Assembly: GCA_937957685.1 (NCBI GenBank)
Contig: CALGAO010000132.1
Location: forward strand, 1 to 64,000
DNA: 64,000 nt
Direction: 5' to 3'
Source of the DNA: an uncultured Paenibacillaceae bacterium
Lineage (GTDB): Bacteria > Bacillota > Bacilli > Paenibacillales > DA-C8
Shown: positions 37,754 to 46,340 of the stretch, one piece after another
How the letters are laid out: every line of letters begins with the position of its first letter
Numbering within the stretch: the stretch's first letter is position 1
Translations under genes and position numbers: made by a program
Notes under the pieces: model-generated
What the model was told of the DNA's origin: nothing
What the model saw: only the letters and a program-made list of their open reading frames with translations
Database searches by the model: none

Positions 37754-38023
37754 ATGAAGTTGACGCTTGACGAGATCAATCATATCCTGTTCCTGTCCCA
37801 GGTGGCGACGGACAACAACCGATTGCACATGCTGCGGGAGATCATCCAGTGCCTCGTCTACATCGTCAAGGCGCGAGGCGAGATCGAGGTGCCCGACGAA
37901 GTGGGCGCCCATGTGCGGGAGATCATCGCCCGCATCGAAGGGGAGCTGCGCGAGGATACGGAGAGGCTGCGGGAGATTCACCGCAACCTCGATCAGTTCG
38001 GGCGGCGCAGCCCCTTCGGATAA
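37754..38023 (+). CDS. Small unidentified helical protein
   Basis: 89 residues, mostly alpha-helical, with acidic and basic residues alternating in the second half. No domain is recognised. ATG 37754 follows GGGGGTG; earlier ATGs at 37713 and 37716 in the same frame are possible starts. Its 3' end overlaps the convergent rsmF gene by 31 bases. Confidence 0.55.
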   Translation: MKLTLDEINHILFLSQVATDNNRLHMLREIIQCLVYIVKARGEIEVPDEVGAHVREIIARIEGELREDTERLREIHRNLDQFGRRSPFG

Positions 38024-39402
38024 TGGTTCTTCAGCACGCCTCCGCTCGCCTTGCCCCAGCCCAGCGGGAAGCCGTCCACGGTGACGAGGGTCCAGCCCTT
38101 GAGCTGGCCGGGCACGCTCAGCGTCTCGCCGCGCAAGTAAGCCGAGGTCTCCGCGCTGTCCGCCGCATGATCGACGCAAGTCCGCGCGTCCTCCCGCCGG
38201 ATGGCCAGCGCCAGCGCATGGGACGGCTCGAAGCGGTTCTTGCGAACGGTGCCGAGGTGCAGCCCGGGGCGCGGGACCTTCAGTCCGGCGAGCATGGCGC
38301 TGCTCATCCTGCCGCCGGCCGTGGGCAGCCAGTACAGCTGCTCGCCGAACAGGAGCGGCTCGCCGTCAGGCAGCGTGAAGGACGGGGACAGCGTGGCCTC
38401 GGCGAAGGCTTCGAACAGGGCCATCGCTTCCTGGAGCGCCTTCCCGACCTGTCCGGACGGCTTCGGGCGGCGCCGGGTCCTGCCTCCATGATCGGCTTCG
38501 CCCATGACGACCGCTTGCTGCGCCTTGTCTGCTTCATCTGCTTCATCCGCACCCCCATGCTGCAGCACCGCAACGAAATGGCCCTCCCCTCTCCGCTCAT
38601 GCGGCCAGAAGCGCTCCATCCGCACGAGTGACAGCTCGGGACAGGCGGCGATGAGCCAGGCGATGGTCTCTTCATTCTCTTCCTCATTAAATGTGCATGT
38701 CGAATAGGCGAGCGTTCCGCCAGGCTTCAGCATGCGGACGGCATCGCGCAGGATATCCCGCTGGCGAGCGGCGCAATTGGCCACCTGAGCCTCGCTCCAC
38801 TCGCCGATCGTTTCCGGCTCCTTGCGGAACATGCCTTCACCTGAGCAGGGCGCGTCGACCATGATCCGGTCGAAGAAATGCGGGAAACGCTGCGCCAGAT
38901 GGCCAGGCGATGCGTTGGTCACCACCGCATTGCGGATGCCCATCCGCTCGATGTTCTCGGAGAGGATCGAGGCGCGCGCGGGATGAATCTCATTGCTGAT
39001 CAGAAGCCCTTGTCCCTGCAGGTGATCGGCGATCTGCGTGGACTTGCCGCCCGGCGCGGCGGCCAGGTCGAGCACGATGTCGCCGGGCCTTGAGTCAAGC
39101 AGCTCTGCGGCAGACATCGCCGACGGCTCCTGGATATAATAAACGCCCGCGGCGTGGAAGGGATGACGGCCCGGCCTGGTCTCTTCGTTGTAATAGTACC
39201 CGGACGGACACCACGCCACCGGCTCCAGCTGAAACAGGGCGCGAAGCTGATCGCAGGCCGGTGACTGCGGCGTGAGCTTGCGCGTGTTGAGCCGCAGGCC
39301 CCAGGCGCGCGGCTCTTCGTAGCTCGCGATGAATGATTCGAAGCGGTCGCCGAGCATGCGCTTCATGCGACGCAGATAATCCTCTGGCAGTTGGATCGTC
39401 AT
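37993..39402 (-). CDS. rsmF: 16S rRNA (cytosine-5) methyltransferase RsmF-like
   Basis: 469 residues of the NOL1/NOP2/Sun family. SAM-binding LDLAAAPGGKSTQIA (about residues 110-125), with the two active-site Cys in DAPCSGEGMFRK and YSTCTFNEEENE. The C-terminal third contains the additional RsmF domains, including a final PUA-like part. The long Arg/Asp/Glu-rich linker around residue 290-320 is poorly conserved in appearance. The exact target base is inferred from the family. GGGAGG precedes ATG 39402. Confidence 0.88.
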   Translation of the reverse strand: MTIQLPEDYLRRMKRMLGDRFESFIASYEEPRAWGLRLNTRKLTPQSPACDQLRALFQLEPVAWCPSGYYYNEETRPGRHPFHAAGVYYIQEPSAMSAAELLDSRPGDIVLDLAAAPGGKSTQIADHLQGQGLLISNEIHPARASILSENIERMGIRNAVVTNASPGHLAQRFPHFFDRIMVDAPCSGEGMFRKEPETIGEWSEAQVANCAARQRDILRDAVRMLKPGGTLAYSTCTFNEEENEETIAWLIAACPELSLVRMERFWPHERRGEGHFVAVLQHGGADEADEADKAQQAVVMGEADHGGRTRRRPKPSGQVGKALQEAMALFEAFAEATLSPSFTLPDGEPLLFGEQLYWLPTAGGRMSSAMLAGLKVPRPGLHLGTVRKNRFEPSHALALAIRREDARTCVDHAADSAETSAYLRGETLSVPGQLKGWTLVTVDGFPLGWGKASGGVLKNHYPKGLRRPN

Positions 39403-39554
39403 ATGAGCCTCCCATTGGCAGGAATCGTGTATGTCATGACAGGTTGATGCGGATCAACGAATGGCCTGGTTCTTGATGAAGACCGACAGAGCCAATTATA
39501 TTAATGGCAGAAAATTGTCCGCTTCACAAGCCTGGTTCGAATCGCCGCGTCAAG

Positions 39555-39584
39555 TTGTCGCCATTTTGCCGCGCATGCTATAAT
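39555..39584 (+). promoter_or_regulatory. Promoter of the queDEC operon
   Basis: TTGTCG (39555-39560), 18 bases, TATAAT (39579-39584). It would give a leader of about 137 bases before queD. Confidence 0.6.
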
Positions 39585-39590
39585 AATATC

Positions 39591-39727
39591 TGACTTTTCA
39601 TGCCTGGATGCAAGTGTCATTGGCGATGCGCAGGAACGGGGCTGGCTAAATCCCGTGGAAGGATGGCATGGAGCTGCGCATGGGCGATTGGATCATAGAT
39701 GAGAATCTGACGAAAGGGTGTAGCTGC
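39591..39727 (+). promoter_or_regulatory. Structured leader of queD, candidate riboswitch
   Basis: Stem ATGCGCAG (39626-39633) / CTGCGCAT (39674-39681) encloses a hairpin ACGGG (39636-39640) / CCCGT (39652-39656). CATGCC (39599-39604) can pair with GGCATG (39665-39670) inside that stem, giving a pseudoknot or an alternative fold. It matches neither the preQ1-I nor the preQ1-II consensus I recall. Role inferred only from position and foldability. Confidence 0.45.
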
Positions 39728-40195
39728 ATGAGCTTTAACATACCTGAGAAGGTGCAGATCCTGGGGAAGGATATCGAACAGCACCAGCTGAAATACCATG
39801 ACAAACGGGTTCTCGTCTCCAAGGAGTTCACGTTTGACAGTGCCCATCATCTTCATTGCTACGAGGGCAAATGCAAGAGCTTGCATGGACACACCTACAA
39901 GCTTCAGGTCGTCATGAGCGGCAAGGTCGATTTCCGCGGGATCTCCATCGATTTTGGAGACATCAAGCGGATCACGAAGGAAGCGGTGATCGACAAGCTG
40001 GATCACAAGTATCTGAACGAAGTGCTGCCTCCGATGAACACCACGGCCGAGAACATGGTGGTCTGGATGTACGAACAGATCAAGGGTCAGCTTCAGGATG
40101 AAGGTCTGTACCCGAATATAGAACTTGAGGAAGTGCGACTGTGGGAGACGCCGACGAGCTATGCCGCAGTGACCAAAGCACTAATGGAGGAATAA
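39728..40195 (+). CDS. queD: 6-carboxy-5,6,7,8-tetrahydropterin synthase
   Basis: Makes 6-carboxytetrahydropterin in the queuosine pathway. 155 residues. The zinc His residues lie in FDSAHHLH and SLHGHTYKL; the catalytic Cys lies in KCKSLHGH. ATG 39728 has AAAGGGTG upstream. The frame is open to 39668, but those codons fall in the folded leader and lack a ribosome binding site. First gene of queD-queE-queC. Confidence 0.92.
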   Translation: MSFNIPEKVQILGKDIEQHQLKYHDKRVLVSKEFTFDSAHHLHCYEGKCKSLHGHTYKLQVVMSGKVDFRGISIDFGDIKRITKEAVIDKLDHKYLNEVLPPMNTTAENMVVWMYEQIKGQLQDEGLYPNIELEEVRLWETPTSYAAVTKALMEE

Positions 40196-40198
40196 TCG

Positions 40199-40924
40199 AT
40201 GTTGAAGCATGCGGATGACAACTCGATGTCTGCAGACGAGCGGTGGGCCGACATCCGCATTCCTATGGTCGACATTTACGAGACGGTCGAAGGTGAAGGC
40301 ACGCGCGCCGGTTATCCGACCGTCTTTGTCCGTTTGTATGGCTGCAATCTGCGTTGTGCATGGTGCGATACGACATACAGCTATCCGCCGCATGAGGCGG
40401 ACTCGGTCATGACGATCGGCGAGATCATGGAGCGGACAGCAGGCTACAAGTCCAGACATGTATGCCTGACGGGCGGCGAGCCCCTGATGTATGGCGAGCG
40501 CTCGCAGGCGCTGCTGCAGGCGCTGGCGGATTCGAGCCGATATGTGGATATCCACGTGGAGACCAATGGCGCCATTCACCTGAAGCCGTTCATGACGAGT
40601 GTGGAATCGCCGCTTGTGCGCTATATTATGGATTATAAATTGCCGGATTCGGGCGAGCACGAGCGGATGATCGCGGACAACCTGGCGCTGCTTCGCGAGC
40701 AGGACGAGCTGAAGTTCGTCATCGCCACGGAGCGGGATTTCGAAGCGGCGAAGCGAGTGCTGGACGAGCATCCGATCCGCGCGACGATCCTGTTCAGCCC
40801 GGTGTGGGAGACGATGCCGCCGGCGAAGCTGGTGGAGCTGATGCTGCGGGACGGGCTGTCGCAGGTGAAGCTGAACATGCAGATGCACAAGGTCATCTGG
40901 GATCCGGGGATGCGTCGGGTGTAG
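40199..40924 (+). CDS. queE: 7-carboxy-7-deazaguanine synthase
   Basis: Radical SAM enzyme converting carboxytetrahydropterin to 7-carboxy-7-deazaguanine. 241 residues. The cluster motif is CNLRCAWC (about residues 50-57), preceded by the usual YETVEGEGTRAGYPTVFVRL. The GGEP motif is LTGGEPL. The start lies 3 bases after the queD stop with GGAGG inside the end of queD. Confidence 0.93.
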   Translation: MLKHADDNSMSADERWADIRIPMVDIYETVEGEGTRAGYPTVFVRLYGCNLRCAWCDTTYSYPPHEADSVMTIGEIMERTAGYKSRHVCLTGGEPLMYGERSQALLQALADSSRYVDIHVETNGAIHLKPFMTSVESPLVRYIMDYKLPDSGEHERMIADNLALLREQDELKFVIATERDFEAAKRVLDEHPIRATILFSPVWETMPPAKLVELMLRDGLSQVKLNMQMHKVIWDPGMRRV

Positions 40925-41021
40925 GGCTCGGCGTGTTGGCAGTGGGCAAGCGCATTTAGTTGTGCAAGATATAAACCAGAGTGAAATTCCTGAGAGCATG
41001 TAAAGGCAGGTAGATGCAGAA

Positions 41022-41714
41022 ATGACCAAACAGGAGAGAGCCGTCGTCATCCTGAGCGGCGGGTTGGACAGCACGACATGTATGGGGATCGCCAGGGATC
41101 AGGGGTATGATCTGTATCCGATCACCTTTGACTACGGGCAGCGTCATCGCAATGAGCTGAACAATGCGCGTGCGGTTGCCGCGCATTATGGCGTGGGCGA
41201 CAGGCACAAGATCATCTCGCTTTCGTTCCTGCGGGAGATCGGCGGCAGCGCCTTGACCGACCATTCGATTGATGTGCCGGTGGCGGAGTCTTACCAGGAG
41301 GAGATTCCGGTGACTTATGTACCTGGCCGGAATCTGCTGTTCCTGTCGATCGCCGCTTCCTTCGCGGAGGTCATCGGCGCCTCGACGATCTTCATCGGCG
41401 TCAATGCGCTCGATTACAGCGGCTATCCCGATTGCCGTCCGGAGTTTATCGCCAAGGCCGAGGACACGATCCGTTATGCGACGAAGGTCGGAGTGACGGG
41501 CAAGCCGATTCGCATCGCGGCTCCGCTCATTCATATGACGAAGGCGGACATTATCCGCGAGGGCCTGAGGCTCGGCGTGCCTTATGAGCTGACGACCTCT
41601 TGCTACAACGGCGGCGAGGTTGCGTGCGGCGTGTGCGACAGCTGCCGTCTGCGGCTGAAGGGCTTCGCGGAAGCGGGCGCGACGGACCCGATCGCCTACA
41701 AGTCGCATGCCTGA
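41022..41714 (+). CDS. queC: 7-cyano-7-deazaguanine (preQ0) synthase
   Basis: ATP-dependent enzyme forming preQ0. 230 residues. PP-loop SGGLDSTTC near residue 12, FDYGQRHRNEL, VPGRN, and four zinc Cys near the C-terminus in SCYNGGEVACGVCDSC. queF, the next enzyme, is not in the window. About 100 bases separate it from queE, but no terminator is seen between them. Confidence 0.95.
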   Translation: MTKQERAVVILSGGLDSTTCMGIARDQGYDLYPITFDYGQRHRNELNNARAVAAHYGVGDRHKIISLSFLREIGGSALTDHSIDVPVAESYQEEIPVTYVPGRNLLFLSIAASFAEVIGASTIFIGVNALDYSGYPDCRPEFIAKAEDTIRYATKVGVTGKPIRIAAPLIHMTKADIIREGLRLGVPYELTTSCYNGGEVACGVCDSCRLRLKGFAEAGATDPIAYKSHA

Positions 41715-41777
41715 AGCGGGTCGGTACAGGCGCTGACGGCAGCTGCGGCTCGGGTGAGTGTGGCTGAGGTCAAGCGT

Positions 41778-41903
41778 TTGTATGATAAATCGTACAAAAG
41801 AGTGGCGAGGGCGCCTTGGGGGCGAGCGTTTTGTATGAAAAATCGTACAAAAGTGTGGCGTGGTCGCCGGGAAGTCGAGTGTTTTGTATGAAAAATCGTA
41901 CAA
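41778..41903. repeat. Palindrome array 1: three copies, 53 bp period
   Basis: Palindromes at 41778-41797, 41831-41850 and 41884-41903. The last two are TTGTATGAAAAATCGTACAA; the first has one base change. The 33-base segments between them are related to each other (GTGGCGNGGNCGCC...). It lies downstream of queC. Confidence 0.9.
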
Positions 41904-41947
41904 TAGCAGATCAGAGCAGCGGATTTGAAATCGTTAATAAGGACAAG

Positions 41948-42038
41948 CAAAACGGAAGTCGCCACTTCTCAGTTTCGGGCACAGATATGAAGGTATCCAT
42001 CGCCAGAAACCTGTCGGGAAAGCACGACTTCCGTTTTG
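41948..42038. terminator. Long-range 14 bp inverted repeat, probable terminator
   Basis: CAAAACGGAAGTCG (41948-41961) and CGACTTCCGTTTTG (42025-42038) are perfect complements 63 bases apart, between the convergent queC and DUF3892 genes. T-rich bases follow on each strand. Termination is plausible; the long loop is unusual. Confidence 0.5.
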
Positions 42039-42057
42039 TGTTTCTCGCATACTGCCG

Positions 42058-42294
42058 TCAGAAAAGCGGCAGATTGTCCAGGTTGTTGTCTTCCCTGCCA
42101 TCGGGATCGGAGCGAAGATGCTCCTCGTTATCCCGTCCGCGAAAGACGTTCAGGTGCTTGATCTGGCCGTTCTTGACCATGGTTTGAGCGGTCTTGTAAT
42201 CGACGACTTTCCCGGAGCTGAGCTTCAGCTCGACGACATCGCCGTCTTCGTTCTTCCTGACAGCAACAACTTCTTCCTGTTGCGGTTGATCCAT
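42058..42294 (-). CDS. DUF3892 family protein
   Basis: 78 residues. The pattern VRKNEDGDVVELKLSSGKV...A..MVKNGQI...NV.RGRDNEEHLRS.PDG...NLDNLP matches the DUF3892 family, whose role is unknown. ATG 42294 has AGGAGG upstream, so the longer open frame is not needed. Soluble, acidic. Confidence 0.8.
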   Translation of the reverse strand: MDQPQQEEVVAVRKNEDGDVVELKLSSGKVVDYKTAQTMVKNGQIKHLNVFRGRDNEEHLRSDPDGREDNNLDNLPLF

Positions 42295-42319
42295 CTGGCA
42301 TCGCCTCCTGCTGCTAGTA

Positions 42320-42482
42320 TGGCGCGAGCGGGGGCCAGCCATGCGGAAATGCTGCCTGGCGCAGGAAGATGGCGGCCGTTGGTACAAACGTGTAAGCGGC
42401 CATATGGTTTGTGCCTGGTGCATGCGCATGGTAGCCAGCCTGGCGCGAGCGGGGGCCAGCCATGCGGAGATGCTGCCTGGCG
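42320..42482. repeat. 42 bp direct repeat, two copies, 121 bp apart
   Basis: TGGCGCGAGCGGGGGCCAGC... at 42320-42361 and 42441-42482 differ at one position (A/G). They lie between the divergently oriented ends of the DUF3892 and diguanylate cyclase genes. No coding potential of its own. Confidence 0.85.
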
Positions 42483-42569
42483 AAAGCGCGTGCCTGCCAT
42501 GAAGGGCTCTGTCCGTAGCAGACGGATACACAGGCCATGCGGAGCTGCCAAACCCACCGGCAACGCTTG

Positions 42570-43733
42570 TCAGGATCCATTCACGCTGTCCAGCAGCTTC
42601 GGCAGTTTGCTGGAGTAAGCGGTCACCTTGTTCTTGCCGGTTTTCTTCGACACATACATCGCCTCGTCCGCCTGCTTCAGCAGCTCATGCGCGCTTATGC
42701 CTTGCCGATAGCGGCTGTACCCGACGCTGACCGTGACGATCGATTCCTTCTCGACGCGACGCCGGATCTGTTCAGCCACCTTCGCCACTTTCGCAGATGG
42801 ATCCTCGAGGACGGCGATCATTTCTTCCCCCCCATACCTGCCCACTTTGCCATGACCATCCACCACATCCATCAGGATCGAAGCCACCGCCTTGAGCGCC
42901 GCGTCTCCGGTCTGATGGCCCTGCGTGTCATTTAACCGTTTGAAGTTGTCGATATCGCAGAAAATGACCGCCCCCTGCCGATTCTTCACCAGCTGCTGCA
43001 CGTAGTGGATGATATAGTTGCGGTTGTAGACGCCCGTCAGTCCATCATGGATGGAGGACTGATATACCGCGTACAGCAGCTCGACGACCCGGTCAAACAC
43101 GATCATGAACAGCGTGCCGTAATAAACCACGGGCAGATAGTCCGTCAGGAGCTGGAGTGTATGGTTCTGCCCATCATAAAGATAGAAGTTCGTCATCTGG
43201 CTGACCTGTATGAAGAAGAACAGCAACAGACTGGTTATATACTTGCCATGTTGGCCGATATAAGGGCGGATGGTGAAGAAGGATGAGACAATCAATACCA
43301 GCAGCATGATCTCGAGCAGCAGCCTGCTGGACAGCCACGCGAAGAAGCCGATATGGCCAAGCGATGTGAACTGGATAACCGAAAGTCCGATCGCGATCAG
43401 GGTCATCGCATACGTGCCGAATCGAATATACCGACCTGTCGGGTTATACAGTTGATAGATTCCCAGATTGATCCAGATAAATGCGACCACCTTCAGCATC
43501 TGCACCACATAGATCGTGACAGGCACGTCCGACGGCGCCAGTTCCAGGAGGAAGATCAAGATATACTGCGTGATGACGAGGATCATCGACAGGGCCAGAG
43601 ACAGATACGCTTTCTTGCGTCTGCTCATATACAGGCGAGCCACCATCATAAACATAAGAACCAGGATGACCAAGATGCAAATGGAGGACACTGCCCTGCC
43701 GGTCGCCCCGTTCAGCATTTCCATGAAGTCCAA
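42570..43733 (-). CDS. Membrane-bound diguanylate cyclase (GGDEF)
   Basis: 387 residues. About six hydrophobic helices (residues 10-215) are followed by a GGDEF domain (about 225-380), with DGLTGVYNRNY at its start and the active-site motif GRYGGEEM. GGEE is compatible with activity; the terminal Phe is replaced by Met. No RxxD inhibitory site is seen at the usual place. TTG 43733 is preferred because ACGGAGG lies 7 bases upstream. It should make cyclic di-GMP in response to a membrane signal. Confidence 0.88.
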   Translation of the reverse strand: MDFMEMLNGATGRAVSSICILVILVLMFMMVARLYMSRRKKAYLSLALSMILVITQYILIFLLELAPSDVPVTIYVVQMLKVVAFIWINLGIYQLYNPTGRYIRFGTYAMTLIAIGLSVIQFTSLGHIGFFAWLSSRLLLEIMLLVLIVSSFFTIRPYIGQHGKYITSLLLFFFIQVSQMTNFYLYDGQNHTLQLLTDYLPVVYYGTLFMIVFDRVVELLYAVYQSSIHDGLTGVYNRNYIIHYVQQLVKNRQGAVIFCDIDNFKRLNDTQGHQTGDAALKAVASILMDVVDGHGKVGRYGGEEMIAVLEDPSAKVAKVAEQIRRRVEKESIVTVSVGYSRYRQGISAHELLKQADEAMYVSKKTGKNKVTAYSSKLPKLLDSVNGS

Positions 43734-43862
43734 TCACATTCCTCCGTGTTAAGAAAAATCATTTATCACCAGTATATCAAAAATTGTCGTATCGAGTCAT
43801 TCCAAACCAAAGATGCGATAAGGTAAAATAATCATTAGAGAGAGAAACAAGGAGGACGCTTT

Positions 43863-44993
43863 ATGAACATATTGCAAGCACTATTCTTTCCGCCGGAACA
43901 GCCCGGAGGCGTATCCTCGATGGTCCCTTACATTCAGGAGAAGTTTCTGCAGATGAACTGGAAGATGGATCTGTTCTCCCTGCCAAAACGCATACGCGGC
44001 AAAGGAACAGACGATTTCGCATTCAAGACGTTTGACTGGACGGTCTACAAAGGCAGGCCGATCGTTGAGAAATATATGCAAACGCTCAAGGACTATTATT
44101 GGTTCGCGAAGATGCGATTGCGCAATACCAGCTATGACATCATCCATGCCCATCATCCGATCGCGGCGCTGATCATGAAACGGCTGTTCCCGGACACGCC
44201 GATCCTGATGACGATCCACTCCAGCTACGAGCGGGAGCTCATCCTGAACGGCCGGATCGAGGAAGGCGGGCCGGAGCATCGCTTTCTCACATCGCTCTAT
44301 CATGAGCTGGAGGAGCAGACGGATCTGATCATCACCGTGTCGCAGTCCTTCAAATCCTATATCTCGCAATTCATCGAGCGACCGGAAGCGGTGAAGGTCA
44401 TCCTGAACGGATTTGATCCGAATCGGTTCAAACCGGTCGAGCATGACAACGGCGTGCCGCAGATCGTCACGCTGTGCCGGCTCGTGCCGGCGAAGGGGCT
44501 GGACGTGCTGCTGGAGGCGCTGTCGATGCTGAAGAAGCGCGGCTATTCCTTCGTGCTGCACATGATCGGCGATGGGCCGATGCGGGAGACGCTGGAGAAG
44601 ATGGCCATAGACCTGGGCATCTACGACGAGACGATCTTCTACGGGTATATGCTGCATCCGGAGGAGCTGATGCCGTTCTTCGACCTGTTCGTGCTCCCGT
44701 CGCGCGCAGAAGCGTTCGGCAACGTGTTCGCCGAGGCCGCGCTCTGCCGGCTGGCGCTGATCGGCACGAACGTGGGCGGCATCGCCGAGCAGATCGAGGA
44801 CGGCGTCAATGGACTTCTGGTGCCGGTCGATGATGTGGAGGCCCTCGCTCAGGCGCTAGAAAGAATGGTGAAGGACGACGACTTCCGTCGCGCGATGGCG
44901 AAGGCGGCCTATGAGCGGGCGAAGGAGCAATCCTCGATCTCTCGGGTGATCCGTGAACTGGAAGAAGTCTATCACTCGTTCAAGGTGAGTTGA
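43863..44993 (+). CDS. GT4-family glycosyltransferase
   Basis: 376 residues of the GT-B fold, with an N-terminal FPPEQPGGVSSMV loop and the C-terminal nucleotide-sugar signature LPSRAEAFGNVFAEAALC. The closest recalled type is the spore-coat-like or capsule glycosyltransferases of Bacillus (CotSA-like), but sugar and acceptor are unknown. AAGGAGG precedes ATG 43863. The yhaO-like gene begins 3 bases after its stop, so an operon is likely. Confidence 0.85.
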   Translation: MNILQALFFPPEQPGGVSSMVPYIQEKFLQMNWKMDLFSLPKRIRGKGTDDFAFKTFDWTVYKGRPIVEKYMQTLKDYYWFAKMRLRNTSYDIIHAHHPIAALIMKRLFPDTPILMTIHSSYERELILNGRIEEGGPEHRFLTSLYHELEEQTDLIITVSQSFKSYISQFIERPEAVKVILNGFDPNRFKPVEHDNGVPQIVTLCRLVPAKGLDVLLEALSMLKKRGYSFVLHMIGDGPMRETLEKMAIDLGIYDETIFYGYMLHPEELMPFFDLFVLPSRAEAFGNVFAEAALCRLALIGTNVGGIAEQIEDGVNGLLVPVDDVEALAQALERMVKDDDFRRAMAKAAYERAKEQSSISRVIRELEEVYHSFKVS

Positions 44994-44996
44994 CCC

Positions 44997-46340
44997 ATGG
45001 CCATCTTTCGCTTCATGCATGCTGCGGATCTGCATCTGGACAGTCCGTTTCGCGGGCTGTCCGATGTCCCGAAGCCGATTCGGGACAGGATCCGCAGTTC
45101 CACTTTTATGGCGCTGGAGCGGCTCGTGGAGCTGGCGATCTCGGAGCAGGTGCGATTCGTCGTCATCGCCGGCGATGTCTATGACCTGGAGGACCGTTCG
45201 GTGCGCGCTCAGCTAAGGTTTCAGCGGGCGATGGAACAGCTCGCCTCTGAGGGAATTGAGGTCTATATCGCCCATGGCAACCACGATCCGCTGTCCGGCA
45301 AGCATATGCAATGGCAACCGCCCAGGGGGATCCATGTGTTTCCCGGCGATGGTGTGTCGGCCCATGCGGTGCATGACCGTTCCGGCCGGCTGCTCGCCCA
45401 TGTGCAGGGCATCTCCTTCGCCACCCCTGCGGTGACGGACAATCTGGCGGGGAAGTTCCGTCCGGTGGACAGGAGCGTCTTCCAGATCGGCGTCCTGCAC
45501 ACGAATGTCGACGGGGCCGCCGAGCATGGCAACTACGCGCCTTCGAGCCGGGCCGAGCTGGTCGCCTCCGGCATCGATTATTGGGCGCTTGGGCATATCC
45601 ATGCGCGCGGCATCCTGCATGAAGCGCCCCATATCGTGTATCCGGGCAACACCCAGGGACGGAGCATCAGGGAGACCGGAGCCAAGGGCTGCTACATCGT
45701 CGATGTGGAGGAGGACAAGGCGGTCCGCATGCGCTTCCATTCGACCGACGCGGTGCGCTGGCTTCAGGTGGAGGTCTCGGTGGAAGCGGCCCGTTCCGAG
45801 CAGGAGGTGCAGGAGAGGATCGCACGGGAGCTGGAAGCGATCAGGGAGAGCGCCGATCTGGCCGGTCGGCCGGCTGTTGTCAGGCTTGTGCTGGGCGGAC
45901 GAACCAGCCTGAACCGATTGCTCCGGAGCTCCTCCTGGCTCGATGAAGCAGCCGGTGAATGGAATCGGGAAGAAGGCAGGCGCGTCGAGTCGGATCCTGA
46001 CTATCCCTTCGTCTGGGTCGAGAGCATCAGGGCCCAGACGAGTGGCTTGATCGACCGGGAGCGCTTGCTCGGCCAGGACAGCTTCGTCGGAGACCTGCTA
46101 AGGCTGGCAGACGAGCTGAGGACGGATGAGGCGCAGCTGGAGCAGTTTGCCGAGCAGATGACGGAGGAGCTCCTTCGCTCAAGGGCCGGCAAGTATATCC
46201 GTGAAGGACAAGCCGTCTACGCCGGCGCTGCCGGGGATGCGGTGCACGGTGCGGTCGGTCGCGAGGAACTGCGCGAATGGCTGGACAGGGCGGAGGAATG
46301 GCTATTGGACCGGCTGTTGGAAGGGGGCGATCAACGATGA
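44997..46340 (+). CDS. yhaO: YhaO-like metallophosphoesterase (SbcD/Mre11 family)
   Basis: 447 residues. Calcineurin-like motifs occur in order: AADLHLD, GDVYD, GNHDP, and the GHIHARG block. A C-terminal extension of about 200 residues is helical. B. subtilis YhaO (about 408 residues) pairs with the ATPase YhaN as an SbcD/SbcC-like complex, and the same pair occurs here. The stop overlaps the ATPase start by 4 bases. DNA end processing or repair is the likely role. Confidence 0.87.
   Translation: MAIFRFMHAADLHLDSPFRGLSDVPKPIRDRIRSSTFMALERLVELAISEQVRFVVIAGDVYDLEDRSVRAQLRFQRAMEQLASEGIEVYIAHGNHDPLSGKHMQWQPPRGIHVFPGDGVSAHAVHDRSGRLLAHVQGISFATPAVTDNLAGKFRPVDRSVFQIGVLHTNVDGAAEHGNYAPSSRAELVASGIDYWALGHIHARGILHEAPHIVYPGNTQGRSIRETGAKGCYIVDVEEDKAVRMRFHSTDAVRWLQVEVSVEAARSEQEVQERIARELEAIRESADLAGRPAVVRLVLGGRTSLNRLLRSSSWLDEAAGEWNREEGRRVESDPDYPFVWVESIRAQTSGLIDRERLLGQDSFVGDLLRLADELRTDEAQLEQFAEQMTEELLRSRAGKYIREGQAVYAGAAGDAVHGAVGREELREWLDRAEEWLLDRLLEGGDQR

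Noticed and set aside
41778..41903. CRISPR-like array (20 bp repeat, 33 bp spacers)
   Set aside because: The spacers are related to each other, the repeat is a perfect-stem palindrome shorter than usual, there are only three units and no cas genes.
40956..41903. Minus-strand frame of 315 codons over queC and the repeats
   Set aside because: It is a shadow of queC in another frame extended through the 53 bp repeats; composition is unlike a real protein.
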